From the NCBI GenBank assembly GCA_963759095.1, contig CAVWYF010000016.1:62001-126000 (forward strand): DNA of 64,000 nt, read 5' to 3'. The notes beneath the pieces are model-generated. The model saw nothing but the letters and a program-made list of their open reading frames with translations. It did no database searches and was not told where the DNA came from. The stretch comes from Anderseniella sp963759095 (GTDB lineage Bacteria > Pseudomonadota > Alphaproteobacteria > Rhizobiales > Aestuariivirgaceae). Both the position numbers and the translations under genes were made by a program. Below are positions 35,401-44,896 of the stretch, one piece after another; the stretch's first letter is position 1; each line of letters begins with the position of its first letter.

Positions 35401-37020
35401 GGCACCAATGCTGCCCGCGGGGTCGTTGCTGAGATTTTCCAGCATAACCCGAAATCTTTCGACGAAGCTTGCAAATGTGTCCGGTTCAAAAATGCCGGTC
35501 GCCGAGATGCCCAATGCGCCTTCTGTTTCCGACATCGTGAACATCAATCGGCGTGCGCCAGGCCTTGGCGCACGCCGGCGATTATCACTGCTTAACGAAA
35601 ACTCGCAACTGGGAAGTGCAGCAATTTGCTCAAGCTTGTCCTGCAGCGACGGGTACCGTAATCCGATGTCGATCAAGGGTGGGGCAAGCTCGAGTGTGGC
35701 TTCAAGATCATGCCTAACAGACTCGGTCAGATCATCTACAGTGCTCTCCCAGTCGGGTCGCACACCAAATGGTACGCAGCCAAGAAAATAATCATCGAAA
35801 CAATGGTACTCATCGTCGTTGCGATGAACCCAGATGTCGATGTGATCGCTCCGGAAGCTGCGACCGAGATATGCCGCCACCACGGCAAGTGCAGCCGCCG
35901 GTTCTTTCAGCGCCCGGGGCATTGCCACGGATTCTTCGAGCACCTCGTCGCTAGCGGACTGCGGCAGATCCAGCATCGAAAAGCGTTCCAGCCGCTCAAC
36001 CCATTGGCTTTCCGCGCATGCCGAACGACGGACCCTACTGTCCAGTTCATTCACTTCACTATCAACCATGCTCGGCAGCACATTCCCTGCTTCGAGCCTG
36101 CAATCGGTAGCCAGTCTTATGCGGTCGCCCGCCATCGGGATGGGCGCGCCAGTCAATCCGCTCAGTTTCGATATTCTGACATCATGTGTGGTCGTTGCAA
36201 TCCGAGCCCAGTTATTGGCAACCTCCACGATCGTACCTGGTGCCTTGACACTCCTGTCCGGAAGAACAGCCACTTTGCCGACAGCAGCAAGACCGGTAGG
36301 TAATCTGATCTTGGAAATACCCATCGGGTTTTCATAGGGGCCGAATTCCAGACTGCGAACCAATGCGTCGACGAACTCGGCGCTGCTGTCCCAAAGCAGA
36401 CTGCAGGCGGCTTCGGGCCGCTTCCATCTGGAGTAGTACAGGCGTTCCGCGGTTTTCGATTGTGGCTCGCGTTGCAACGACCCGGTCTCCATCTGTCCCA
36501 GCAGGTTCTGAAAACTCCGGAAGCCCGCATGAAAGCATTTGGTATTCAGTGAAACCGACGTCTCATCCGCTTCGAGTTCGAATTGTTCAGATGCAAGAAC
36601 GTCGCCGTGATCAATGTCGGACACCATCTCATGCCAGGTAACACCATACTCGCCCCGACGCCCCAGAATTGCCCAAGACGGATTATTGACACCTGAGATA
36701 TCCGGCAATGGACCATCGTGAAAATTGATCGCAGTTTTCGCCGGCAATTCCAGTTCATCTTCCGTGAGCACTCGGAGATTGGCGATACTCAATAGATAAT
36801 CGACTGGAGGCAGTTCCGAAAGTTGCTCGCGCATGAGAACCGGAACGTTGTTTTCAGTTGCCCACATTTTTACCGTTGACGCGTCGGTCACCAGACCAAC
36901 GATGTGATGGGACCGTCCAAGTAACTCGGCTGCGCAGGCAATTGTCAGTGACTGGTCACCAATCACCACAAACCGTTTCGATACAAGATTCATATTGATA
37001 CTCACATTTTTCGAGTTCAT
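32425..37020 (-). CDS. NRPS-like enzyme: formyltransferase, partial condensation, adenylation with inserted luciferase-like monooxygenase, carrier protein
   Basis: 1531 aa. N-terminal ~300 residues are a formyltransferase (INFHDGPLPDISGVNNPSWA; DIDHGDVL). Residues ~350-550 look like the C-terminal part of a condensation-type domain. An adenylation domain starts near 560 (MYVIYTSGSTGKPKG near 710), is interrupted at ~785-1140 by a MupA/Atu3671-type flavin-dependent luciferase-like domain (GFSLFFWNVAE; VWTPERHFGTFGGYYPNPS), and resumes (NMYGPTETTIW, YKTGDLARL, GRSDNQVKVRG). A carrier domain has FFELGGHSLLA with Ser1473. It likely activates, oxidises and N-formylates one amino acid; the product is unknown. 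Confidence 0.92.
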   Translation of the reverse strand: MNSKNVSINMNLVSKRFVVIGDQSLTIACAAELLGRSHHIVGLVTDASTVKMWATENNVPVLMREQLSELPPVDYLLSIANLRVLTEDELELPAKTAINFHDGPLPDISGVNNPSWAILGRRGEYGVTWHEMVSDIDHGDVLASEQFELEADETSVSLNTKCFHAGFRSFQNLLGQMETGSLQREPQSKTAERLYYSRWKRPEAACSLLWDSSAEFVDALVRSLEFGPYENPMGISKIRLPTGLAAVGKVAVLPDRSVKAPGTIVEVANNWARIATTTHDVRISKLSGLTGAPIPMAGDRIRLATDCRLEAGNVLPSMVDSEVNELDSRVRRSACAESQWVERLERFSMLDLPQSASDEVLEESVAMPRALKEPAAALAVVAAYLGRSFRSDHIDIWVHRNDDEYHCFDDYFLGCVPFGVRPDWESTVDDLTESVRHDLEATLELAPPLIDIGLRYPSLQDKLEQIAALPSCEFSLSSDNRRRAPRPGARRLMFTMSETEGALGISATGIFEPDTFASFVERFRVMLENLSNDPAGSIGACPTLTDDDRDLLKRINDTRTSFDVQTVHALFRKQAQAAPDRNAVICGDTQLTYQELDQESDQVAIALLANGVAPGDLVGVMMSRSAELLAVLMGVIKAGAAYVPLDRNYPPNRLQFVIGDCRPKMIVVDHAPAWSSDAVQMIQCSALLANPRLDVTLPTSGEPSDLMYVIYTSGSTGKPKGVQVRHENVQNFFVGIDERIGPDAGTLLATTSISFDISVLELFWTLCRGFTVVLHDEDADGVSTKLPGQPIGFSLFFWNVAETTPLEGSPYNLVLQASQYADTNHFEAVWTPERHFGTFGGYYPNPSVISAAIAATTKRVAIRAGSCVIPLHHPVRVAEEWSVVDNLSGGRVGLSMASGWSPNDFVLKPENFANAKDLMFESIEQVRALWRGDSVTFTGPKGAVDVKSLPRPVQQELPIWVTAAGNPETFRKAGEIGANILTHLLGQDIDNVTTKIELYRDAWRASGRPGDGHVTVMVHTFVAASEQDAKRICREPMKNYLKSALALIKDAAWQFPTFQKFSAEGARTIDDFFAHADPQDVDGLLEFAFERYYNNNSLLGSVEKCVEFADTLKKAGVDEIGCLIDFGIDESTVMKHLPFLSEVRVASNAHEQDTLSVSQAMVRHGVTHLQCTPSRATMILHESEAATALGNLSCLMVGGEPLSKELVHQLQGVTSAPLFNMYGPTETTIWSSVCAVTSPDEANLIGTPLANQTAYVVDPRGAIVPPGIVGELAIGGLGVSSGYLGQPTLNQARFIEMSGVDGQPVNVYKTGDLARLMEDGRLEFLGRSDNQVKVRGFRIELGEIEACMQQFPAVVAAAAVVQHANTPNAIIVGFYVSTNDETLADDLFGELKVHLPDFMIPAHFVAVPHLPYLPNGKLDRRQLEQTQVTRKARSDAVPPSTETECALAKIWGSLLNVEVVSKTDNFFELGGHSLLAIQAIDAIERQMSVRLNPRKILTNTLEQLAQDCASIPQPGQKSQAGAFGRFFRLKS

Positions 37021-37174
37021 GGCGGGCGGAACATCGTCGGCAGTATTCGTCGAACGCGATGCCTGTTGGTGTTGCCTGGCGCGCGAGGTGTTACGGACAA
37101 CCGTTATTCACCTTGTACGGCATATAGTTTAGACAAATTAACCCGGGGTCCGTAACTTCTAAAAAGAGGTATAG

Positions 37175-37939
37175 ATGAGGGAGCCGATAAGACTTAAGAT
37201 AAGTGTGAACAACCTGAATTCGGATTTAGCCAACATGCTGCCAGCTTATTTTGGACACCCTCCCGACTTTTTCGGCATCACCCACATGAGCGAGATTTCC
37301 AGCCGGTCGCACTCGCTGATCATCTGTCAGCCCCTGCTGGGCGAAGCTGTCTGGACCCACTGGGCGCTTAAGCAGATCGCGCAATGGGCCGCACGAGAGG
37401 GATATGACGTATTCCGGTTCGACTTCTCCGGTACCGGCAATTCGATGGTCGAGCCAACCACACTCGGATTGGCGAACTGGACCGGTGACGTCGAGCAGGC
37501 GTTGGATCTCATGCAGGAACGTTGCGGTAACGACCGCGTATCCGTTCTGGCAGTCCGTTTGGGCTTTGCCCTTGCTGCTTCTGTCAGCTTTCGCAGGGAC
37601 ATTGAAAATCTCATAGGATGGGATCCGGTCCTCGACGGGCAGACCTGGCTTGCCGACCGGAAAATCGATCTGGAAGACCATGGCGACGGCACGTGTGATT
37701 TGCAGGGACATGCACTACAAGCCGAGTTCCTCGCTGAACTTGAAGCTCTCGAAATCCGCAATGTCGATAGCGTTCAGGCTACCGCAGTGACGACCGCCAG
37801 CCATACTTGGGATTATCCGCCTGAGCACATGGGCATCGATGTGATCAAATCAACCGATGTTTGGAATTGGCGTGAACCGCTGCCGGCGCTATTCTATGCG
37901 CATGAATCCGTACGCCTGATCTGCGAGCAACTATCTTGA
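37175..37939 (+). CDS. Alpha/beta hydrolase-like protein without a serine nucleophile
   Basis: 254 aa. The fold is indicated by SLIICQPLLGEAVWTHWALK and VFRFDFSGTGNS. At the nucleophile elbow it reads VLAVRLGFALA: Arg128 where the family has Ser, with Gly130 kept. Exosortase-A-associated hydrolase 2 proteins have a similar RLG elbow. It may be a non-catalytic or altered acyl-handling protein. AAAGAGG precedes the start; its stop overlaps the TTG start of the next gene. Divergent from the NRPS-like gene. Confidence 0.7.
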   Translation: MREPIRLKISVNNLNSDLANMLPAYFGHPPDFFGITHMSEISSRSHSLIICQPLLGEAVWTHWALKQIAQWAAREGYDVFRFDFSGTGNSMVEPTTLGLANWTGDVEQALDLMQERCGNDRVSVLAVRLGFALAASVSFRRDIENLIGWDPVLDGQTWLADRKIDLEDHGDGTCDLQGHALQAEFLAELEALEIRNVDSVQATAVTTASHTWDYPPEHMGIDVIKSTDVWNWREPLPALFYAHESVRLICEQLS

Positions 37940-38739
37940 GAGAAACCGCACATCTTTTCGGCACCGAGCGGTCGCTTTTTGGGATTGTAACCCATCCGGA
38001 TGAGCGCAGTATACTGCGAACGGGGGTTATTATTCTGAACGCGGGTCAGGTACATCATGTGGGTCCCAACCGACTTCACGTGGGTGTCGCCAGGCACCTG
38101 GCGAAGGCAGGTTTCACCTCCGCCAGGATCGATCAGTCGGGTAAAGGTGAAAGCCCGGTGCGCAGCGGTCTTGCCAGAACCGAATCCCTGTTGCGGGACT
38201 TCGACGATGTAGAGGAATATATGTCTACTCTGGGTGTTGACCGATATGTAATATTTGGTCTGTGTTCAGGTGCTGACGACGCACTGATCATCGCGGATCA
38301 ACGTCAGCAAGTGGTGGGACTTACGTTGCTCGATAGTTTCGTCGAGCATAATCGGTTTCGCTATGTTGACTATGTATTGAGGACGGCTTTGGATTTTTAC
38401 TGGGTCCGGCATGTGCCGCGGAACGTCGTGCTGAGAATTAAGGGGCACTTGTTGAACTCAGGCAATCAGGTAGACGTTCGCGATTGGGACGAGCCTGAAA
38501 TCATGAACGGCTACTACAATGATTTTATTGATCGCGGCGGCAATCTCATCGCGATTTTTACTCACGGTGCAAGGTACTATTCCAAATGTGGGCAACTGGC
38601 GAGTTCACTTCACGCAAACCGTGGTTTGAAGGAAATTTACCTCAAAGATGCCTCGCACACCTATTCTCAACGAGCTCATCGGGAAAAGCTGTATGCGCAC
38701 ACTTCGGAATGGATGTTGCAGGCGTTCCCGGAGAATTGA
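37936..38739 (+). CDS. Alpha/beta hydrolase with Cys at the nucleophile elbow
   Basis: 267 aa, TTG start overlapping the upstream stop. VIILNAGQVHHVGPNRLHV and ARIDQSGKGES are alpha/beta-hydrolase strands. The elbow GLCSGADDA places Cys110 in the nucleophile position (G108-x-C110-x-G112), and KDASHTYSQ supplies the His. Exosortase-A-associated hydrolase 1 proteins have a GLCDxAS elbow, so this pair resembles those two hydrolases. The substrate may be the acyl product on the NRPS carrier, by context. Confidence 0.75.
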   Translation: MRETAHLFGTERSLFGIVTHPDERSILRTGVIILNAGQVHHVGPNRLHVGVARHLAKAGFTSARIDQSGKGESPVRSGLARTESLLRDFDDVEEYMSTLGVDRYVIFGLCSGADDALIIADQRQQVVGLTLLDSFVEHNRFRYVDYVLRTALDFYWVRHVPRNVVLRIKGHLLNSGNQVDVRDWDEPEIMNGYYNDFIDRGGNLIAIFTHGARYYSKCGQLASSLHANRGLKEIYLKDASHTYSQRAHREKLYAHTSEWMLQAFPEN

Positions 38740-38971
38740 ACTGACCCGCATTTGAGAATTGGTCTCGTCTTCCGCTACATGCCGATACCTCGTTAGAGCT
38801 ACCGCTAAAGGCGGTGCGGCGCCTCTAGAATGCAAGGCTCCACGACACCGTGCCAATGCCGGAATGGCAGAATGCATTGTTGATGCATGTTGCTGTAGCT
38901 CTTATTCAGAGCAAATGCGGCGGTTCAAAAGCTGACAATGCCTGTAGTGCCTTCAACGCGGCCGACGTGTC

Positions 38972-40796
38972 TCACTCCACGGTTACCGACTTGGCCAGAT
39001 TTCTGGGCTGATCAATGTCTGTACCCATGAAAACGGCGGCATGGTAGGCTAGGAGTTGTACTGGAATCGCATATAGAATTGGATTGACAAAGGCGTTGGC
39101 CTTAGGCACGCGGAACTGCTCGAATGTGCTCTGAACCATTGCCATTGCCGTTGATGTCGTCCGTCAGAAGCACGATCTTGCCGCCACGCGCCATTACTTC
39201 TTCCATGTTGGAAACCGTTTTTTCATAAAGAGCGTCGTGCGGCGCGATGACAATCACGCGTACATTCTCGTCGATCAGTGCGATGGGGCCGTGCTTCAGT
39301 TCGCCGGCAGCATAGCCCTCAGCATGGATATAGGAAATCTCCTTCAGTTTCAGCGCACCTTCCAGCGCGATCGGGAAGTTGATGCCGCGGCCGAGGAAAA
39401 GTACATCGGTGGAATTGGTGAGCTTTTTGGCGATACGTTTCAGGTCGTCCTCATGGCGCAGCATATCGGCAATCTGGCGCGGTATCTTGAGCAGTGCCGA
39501 CACAAGCTCGCGTTCCCGGCCCGCGGTTATAGTGTTTCTTTCGCGGGCAGCAGCAAGTGCCAGGCAAGCAAGCACGGTGAGCTGGCAGGTAAACGCCTTG
39601 GTGGAAGCGACGCCGATTTCCGGACCGGCATATGTCGGCATGATCGCATCGCAGTCGCGTGCGATTGAAGAATCCTGGACGTTGACGATACCGAGAGTGT
39701 GCTGGCCCTGCGCGGCGCAATACCTCAGCGCTGCAAGGGTATCAGCGGTCTCGCCGGACTGGGAGATGACCACCGACAACCCGCCTTCGGCCAGCGGGGC
39801 CTCGCGGTATCGGAACTCCGAGGCTACGTCTATATCGACCGGCAGGCGCGCAATTTGCTCGAACCAGTATTTTGCGGCTAGACCCGCATAATACGCCGTA
39901 CCGCACGCGGTGATGGTCAAGCGGGACAAGCCGGCAAAACTGAACGGCAGATCCGGCAGTTTCACCCGCCTTTCGGCCATGTCGACATATTCGCCGAGCG
40001 TGTGCCCGATGACTTCCGGCTGCTCAGCAATTTCTTTGGCCATAAAATGGCGGTGGTTGCCTTTGTCCGCCATATACGCTGTGGCTTGCGTGAAACGGAC
40101 GGGACGTTTGACGGGCACGCCGTTTTCGTCGAAAATTTGAGCGGACTTGCGTGTCAGGATCACCCAATCACCCTCATCCAGAAATGTTACCTGATTGGTG
40201 AAGGGCGCAAGAGCCACAGCGTCGGAACCCAAAAACATTTCGGCTTCGCCATGGCCGATTGCCAGTGGACTGCCACGCCGGGCACCAATCATCAGATCCT
40301 GCTCGCCGGAAAAAATGATGCCGAGGGCGAAGGCTCCGTCGAGGCGTTTGAGAGTAACCTGCACAGCATCGGCTGGAGATTTACCGGCAGTAAGTTCATG
40401 GGAAATCATCTGAACGATAACTTCCGTGTCGGTCTCGGTCTCAAAATCGTGCCCGGCCTGCTCCAGCTCTTCGCGTAGTTCGCGGAAGTTCTCTATAATA
40501 CCGTTATGTACAACCGCAACGCCTCTTGCGGCGTGGGGATGAGCGTTGTTCTCGGTCGGCGCACCATGGGTCGCCCAGCGGGTATGACCGATACCTGTTG
40601 TTCCGGCAAGCGGACGGCGGGCCAACACCCCTTGAAGGTTTTTCAGTTTGCCAGGTGCACGTTGGCGAACAAGTTCGCCGTCCTCAAGCGTTGCAATACC
40701 TGCAGAATCGTAACCGCGATATTCCAGCCTGCGCAGGGCATCCAGCATCAGTGGTGCGACCGGTTGTGAGCCAAGGATTCCTACAATACCGCACAT
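38972..40796 (-). pseudogene. glmS: Glutamine-fructose-6-phosphate aminotransferase, frameshifted near the C-terminus
   Basis: Starts MCGIVGILGSQ with the N-terminal nucleophile Cys and AGGAGG upstream. GHTRWATHGAPTENNAHPH, the SIS domains (TACGTAYYAGLAAKYWFEQ, ISQSGETADTLAAL) and EISYIHAEGYAAGELKHGP are all normal. Near 39,104-39,140 the frame slips; the true end continues in another frame as NAFVNPILYAIPVQLLAYH to DQPRNLAKSVTVE and stops at 38972. It makes glucosamine-6-phosphate for UDP-GlcNAc, feeding the polysaccharide sugars encoded next door. It may be a locus-specific copy, or the slip is an assembly error. Confidence 0.9.
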
Positions 40797-41411
40797 TTGA
40801 TCAGCCTCCTGATGCCCGCGGCCTCGATGTTCCCTGCTTGGGCGCGTCTGCCTTTTTACGGGCCTTGCACTTGCACTCGGCCCAATGTTCCCATTGCAGC
40901 CACCGCGGGGTGTCAGCAATGTAATATGCACCGATATTGTAGTCGTACCATCAACACATTCTGGCTGGTAGTTGAGCGTAAGTCACTGCAGTGTGATATT
41001 TCGCGGTATCCTCAACGGGGTAGCTTGTAACGCAATTGCGTCGAGCATTGCCCGTTTTGCTTTTGTTCCCGGTTGATCGGTTCACCTGATGTTTTCGGTA
41101 GCGGCACATTGAACGCCGGTGATATTTCTTGGGTACGCAAAAGACAATTGACGTTTGGTGAGAATTTCCGTTTAATTACAGTCACTAAAGCGTCCACTTT
41201 CGTGAAGTGGTCGGGGATAACGGTTCCAATTTTAAAACTCACTGGTCATTTCAGTGCATTGTACTGATGAAGTGGGTGAGGCGTTTATATGACTGCCCAG
41301 TTGGCAGTGACGCTGGAGGCTTGTCCCGATCTACGGATACATAGGTTGTGGAAGCTGAAGTTTGTGAGTTGGTATGAGTTTTGGGGGGAGAAAGTGAGAC
41401 CGCGATTCGTC
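40797..41411. other. Regulatory region upstream of luxR copy 1
   Basis: No gene. From about 40967 it is nearly identical to 47512-47952, the leader of luxR copy 2, including a small stem CCACTT-TCGTG-AAGTGG (around 41,191-41,207). Conservation of ~440 bp of leader suggests shared regulation or recent duplication. Confidence 0.6.
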
Positions 41412-42117
41412 ATGTCTCAACAGTATTTCCCCACTGCTATTGTTGGATCAAATCCGCTGTTGCGCGAAAGCCTGTCGCGCTTCCTGCAAAAGTCATCATT
41501 CAACGTTGCCGCACTGGCATCATGCGTAGACGAGCTTTCGATTGCAGCCTTGTCGCAGGATCGCGACATCCTGTTGATCATTGACGGCTGCGATCATCCA
41601 GGCGAAGCCTGCAGCCAGATTGAACGTTTCAGGCAAGACCATCCATCCGGACGGGTTGTCGTGCTGGCTAATCACTGTGCGCCCGGTGACCTAGCGCGGG
41701 TGCTGCGGTCAGGCGCCAACGGTTACTTCGCCACGATTGCCACGTGTGACGACTTCATCAAGTCACTTGAACTGGTAATGGGAGGACAGACCGTCCTGCC
41801 GTCAGAAGCCCTGGAATCGGTTCTGGTCGGCGAAACCTCGGGTGCCGGCGACGTGAGCGCGCATTGTGGCGCCGCGTCGACAGAGGTGCCGGTATCGATC
41901 GGAAGTGTCGAGATGCCGCAACTGTCGGCTCGCGAGCTTTATATTCTGCGCTGCCTGACCGAGGGCAGCTCCAACAAGGTGATTGCCCGCGAATGCGACA
42001 TTGCCGAGGGCACCGTGAAGGTCCATGTCAAGGCGATCCTGCGCAAGGTGAAGGTCAAAAACCGTACCCAGGCAGCGATCTGGGCGCTCAACAATCGCGC
42101 GCTGGTGTGGTCGAGTG
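40967..42117 (+). repeat. Segmental duplication, copy 1 (leader plus luxR)
   Basis: Starts GGTAGTTGAGCGTAAGTC and stays alignable with 47512-48655 through most of the LuxR gene. Leader identity is very high; identity drops in the linker before the helix-turn-helix and after it. Confidence 0.8.
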
Positions 42118-42290
42118 AGAACAACCCGCGTACGGATACGGCGGTTGACGGGTTAGTTATCGACGGCCAATTGGAAATACAGAAAGTCGACACGGTGTTT
42201 AACGAGTGCTCCACCGAGCAGATCGAGAGAGCCGTTCATGGCCAGACGCAACTTGTTAAGCCTGTTGCCGGTGAGGAAGCTTTCCAATGA
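41412..42290 (+). CDS. LuxR/NarL-type transcriptional regulator, copy 1
   Basis: 292 aa from the ATG at 41412 (MSQQYFPTAIVG). The N-terminal ~120 residues resemble a response-regulator receiver (LLIIDGCDHPGEAC, VVVLANHCAPGDLARVLRSGANGYF), but the phospho-acceptor region is not canonical. The C-terminal LuxR helix-turn-helix is clear: LSARELYILRCLTEGSSNKVIA and EGTVKVHVKAILRKVKVKNRTQAA. It precedes the VipA-type gene by 64 bp and probably controls the polysaccharide locus. Confidence 0.85.
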   Translation: MSQQYFPTAIVGSNPLLRESLSRFLQKSSFNVAALASCVDELSIAALSQDRDILLIIDGCDHPGEACSQIERFRQDHPSGRVVVLANHCAPGDLARVLRSGANGYFATIATCDDFIKSLELVMGGQTVLPSEALESVLVGETSGAGDVSAHCGAASTEVPVSIGSVEMPQLSARELYILRCLTEGSSNKVIARECDIAEGTVKVHVKAILRKVKVKNRTQAAIWALNNRALVWSSENNPRTDTAVDGLVIDGQLEIQKVDTVFNECSTEQIERAVHGQTQLVKPVAGEEAFQ

Positions 42291-42353
42291 TCCAGTGCAA
42301 CAGCAAAGTGCCATTCCGTTCTATTCAACACTCCAGTGCAAACAGGTCGCTCC

Positions 42354-43754
42354 ATGAGTAAATCTTTTGATATTATTGGTAATATTGAGACTGACGCAGT
42401 TCGTTGGCTCCCAAACCATGTTGTGCCGCTCCGTGACGAACAGGCGCGTGTCGGGCTGGGTCATGCTCGGGCACCAATAGATGAGTGTATCGCGGTTATA
42501 GGGCTTGGCTATGTCGGCCTGCCGGTCGCGATTGCATTTGCCAAGAGATGCGATCATGTAGTGGGGTTCGATATCTCGGAAGCTCGGATCGAAGCCTTGA
42601 TCGCCGGACACGACTGGACTGGCGAGGTCACCGATCACAATCTGGAGGCATCATCACTGAAGTTTTCCCGTGATGCCAAAGATCTGAGTGGGACGTCTTT
42701 TTTCATTGTATCTGTTCCAACGCCAATTGACCGCGAGCGACGACCCGACCTGTCACCGCTCAGGTCCGCCTGTCGCATGATCGGACCACACCTCACTGCC
42801 GGGGCAGTCGTCGTGTTTGAATCGACCGTCTTCCCCGGTGCAACGGAGGAAGTATGCGGCCCCGAGCTCGAGGCCGCCTCGGGGCTCGTCTGCGGCCGCG
42901 ATTTTAAGCTGGGCTATTCTCCCGAACGGATTAATCCGGGAGACCACGTTCACACCCTGAGCTCCATCGTTAAGATCGTCTCTGGTCAGGACGCTGAAAC
43001 ACTGGAGCGGGTGTCAAAAGTCTACTGTTCAATCGTAGATGCAGGAGTGTATGAGGCAACATCTATCAAAGTCGCCGAAGCGGCAAAAGTCATCGAGAAC
43101 ACGCAACGTGATCTCAACATTGCCTTGATGAACGAACTCGCGATTGTCTTTGATCGCCTGGACTTGCGGACGACGGATGTCCTTAACGCAGCCGGGACCA
43201 AATGGAATTTCCTGCCATTCAAGCCCGGGCTGGTTGGAGGTCATTGTATCGGCGTTGATCCCTATTACCTGACCGCCAAGGCTGAATCGGTCGGTTATCA
43301 CCCGGAAATGATCCTGGCTGGACGCCGCATAAATGATGGAGTGGGCCGATTCGTCGCGCAAAAGACGATCAAGCTTTTGGTGGCGACGGGAACGGATATC
43401 GGTTCTGCGCGTATTGGACTGCTTGGGCTCACGTTCAAGGAGAATGTTTCGGATCTACGCAACTCCAAGGTTCCCGACATTATCGATGAACTTGAGGGAT
43501 TTGGTATTACCCCTCTGGTCCACGACGCAATCTGCGATCCGCACGTGGTTGATCAGAAACTGGGTCTTAAGACTGTTCCTGTCGAACAATTCAAGGAACT
43601 GGATGTACTGATCCTTGCTGTCACCCATGACGCCTATCTGAAAACTCCTGCGAAACTGTTTGCAATGCTTCGGCGGGGTGGCGTGTTCGTCGATCTGAAA
43701 TCTGCGGTCGACCCTTCAAGGGTGCGTAAAGATATTCACTACTGGAGCTTGTAG
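42354..43754 (+). CDS. UDP-N-acetylhexosamine (UDP-GlcNAc) 6-dehydrogenase, VipA/TviB type
   Basis: 466 aa from ATG 42354. NAD-binding IAVIGLGYVGLPVAIAFAKR-type motif near residue 45, the substrate-binding KVAEAAKVIENTQRDLNIAL and the active-site GLVGGHCIGVDPYYL with the catalytic Cys are all standard for nucleotide-sugar 6-dehydrogenases; the YGYSPERINPGDHVH-like region points to the Vi-antigen (VipA/TviB) subgroup. It would oxidise UDP-GlcNAc to UDP-GlcNAcA. The epimerase follows 37 bp downstream. Confidence 0.88.
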   Translation: MSKSFDIIGNIETDAVRWLPNHVVPLRDEQARVGLGHARAPIDECIAVIGLGYVGLPVAIAFAKRCDHVVGFDISEARIEALIAGHDWTGEVTDHNLEASSLKFSRDAKDLSGTSFFIVSVPTPIDRERRPDLSPLRSACRMIGPHLTAGAVVVFESTVFPGATEEVCGPELEAASGLVCGRDFKLGYSPERINPGDHVHTLSSIVKIVSGQDAETLERVSKVYCSIVDAGVYEATSIKVAEAAKVIENTQRDLNIALMNELAIVFDRLDLRTTDVLNAAGTKWNFLPFKPGLVGGHCIGVDPYYLTAKAESVGYHPEMILAGRRINDGVGRFVAQKTIKLLVATGTDIGSARIGLLGLTFKENVSDLRNSKVPDIIDELEGFGITPLVHDAICDPHVVDQKLGLKTVPVEQFKELDVLILAVTHDAYLKTPAKLFAMLRRGGVFVDLKSAVDPSRVRKDIHYWSL

Positions 43755-43791
43755 CCGTCCGACAAACGGAAATTAAGCTGGAGAAACAGCC

Positions 43792-44896
43792 GTGCACGAC
43801 GACTATCAAAGAGCAAAGGCAAGCCTACGGAACGCACCGCAAGGGTGGCTTGTGACCGGCGCGGCCGGTTTCATTGGATCCAATCTCGTCGAGGCGCTAC
43901 TGAAGCTCGACCAGCGTGTTGTGGGACTGGACAATTTTGCGACGGGTCACCGGCGCAACCTTCAGGAAATTGAGGCAATTGTCGACCGGGAGCAATGGGC
44001 ACGTTTCAACTTCATTGAAGGTGATATCAGAGATCTGGCGACTTGCCATACAGCAGTTGCCAACAGTGATTATGTACTCCACCAGGCAGCGCTCGGGTCG
44101 GTCCCCCGATCAATCGATGACCCCATCACCACCAATGCCGTCAATGTGGGCGGTTTCCTGAACATGCTTGTTGCGGCCCGGGACAAGCAAGTCCGGCGAT
44201 TTGTCTATGCAGCCTCATCGTCAACATATGGCGATCACGAGGCACTGCCAAAGGTCGAACACCGGATCGGCAATCCGCTGTCTCCCTACGCAGTCACAAA
44301 GTATGCCGACGAACTCTATGCGGATGTTTTTGGAAGAGCTTACGGATTCCATTCTATCGGCCTGCGCTACTTCAACGTCTTTGGTCCGCGCCAGGATCCC
44401 AACAGTGCCTATGCGGCCGTTATCGCCAGATGGGTTTCGGCAATGCTCAAGGACGAACCGGTCCAAATATTCGGCGACGGCGAAACGAGCCGGGATTTCT
44501 GTTTCATTGATAATGCGGTCCAGGCGAACATACTTGCTGCCACTGCGCCTCAGGAAGCGGCTGGCGAGGTATATAATGTGGCCGTCGGTCAACGCACCAC
44601 GTTGAATGATTTGCAAAAAACCATACGAGCTGAACTGGAACGTCGAGGGATCGATATCCGAAGCCAACCGGTTTACCAGGACTTTCGGAACCGGCGACGT
44701 GCGCCATTCCCTGGCCGATGTCAGCAAAGCCAGCAGTTTGCTGGGGTATGAACCAACCCATGCGGTCGACGAGGGTATTGAGTTGGCGATGCCGTGGTAC
44801 CTGAATTATTTCCGGCAAGCAGATTTGGACCTGGGCGCAAAGTCTTCCATCGCCATGGAGCACATGCCGTACTCGCATCGCAGAGTGATGAAGTGA
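43792..44896 (+). pseudogene. UDP-GlcNAcA 4-epimerase, VipB/TviC type, frameshifted
   Basis: GTG start at 43792 with GGAGAAA upstream. WLVTGAAGFIGSNLVEALL (NAD), the AASSSTYGDHEALPK serine block, YAVTKYADELYADVF (YxxxK) and RYFNVFGPRQDPNSAYAAVI mark a VipB/TviC-like extended SDR. One extra A at 44689-44690 shifts the frame; the natural C-terminus continues as TGDVRHSLADVSKASSLLGYE to the stop at 44896. It would convert UDP-GlcNAcA to UDP-GalNAcA. Its last 91 bp overlap the convergent deacetylase. Confidence 0.85.

Noticed and set aside
40797..40966. glmS riboswitch/ribozyme
   Set aside because: That RNA is found mainly in Gram-positive bacteria; here AGGAGG directly precedes the ATG and no ribozyme-like core was seen.
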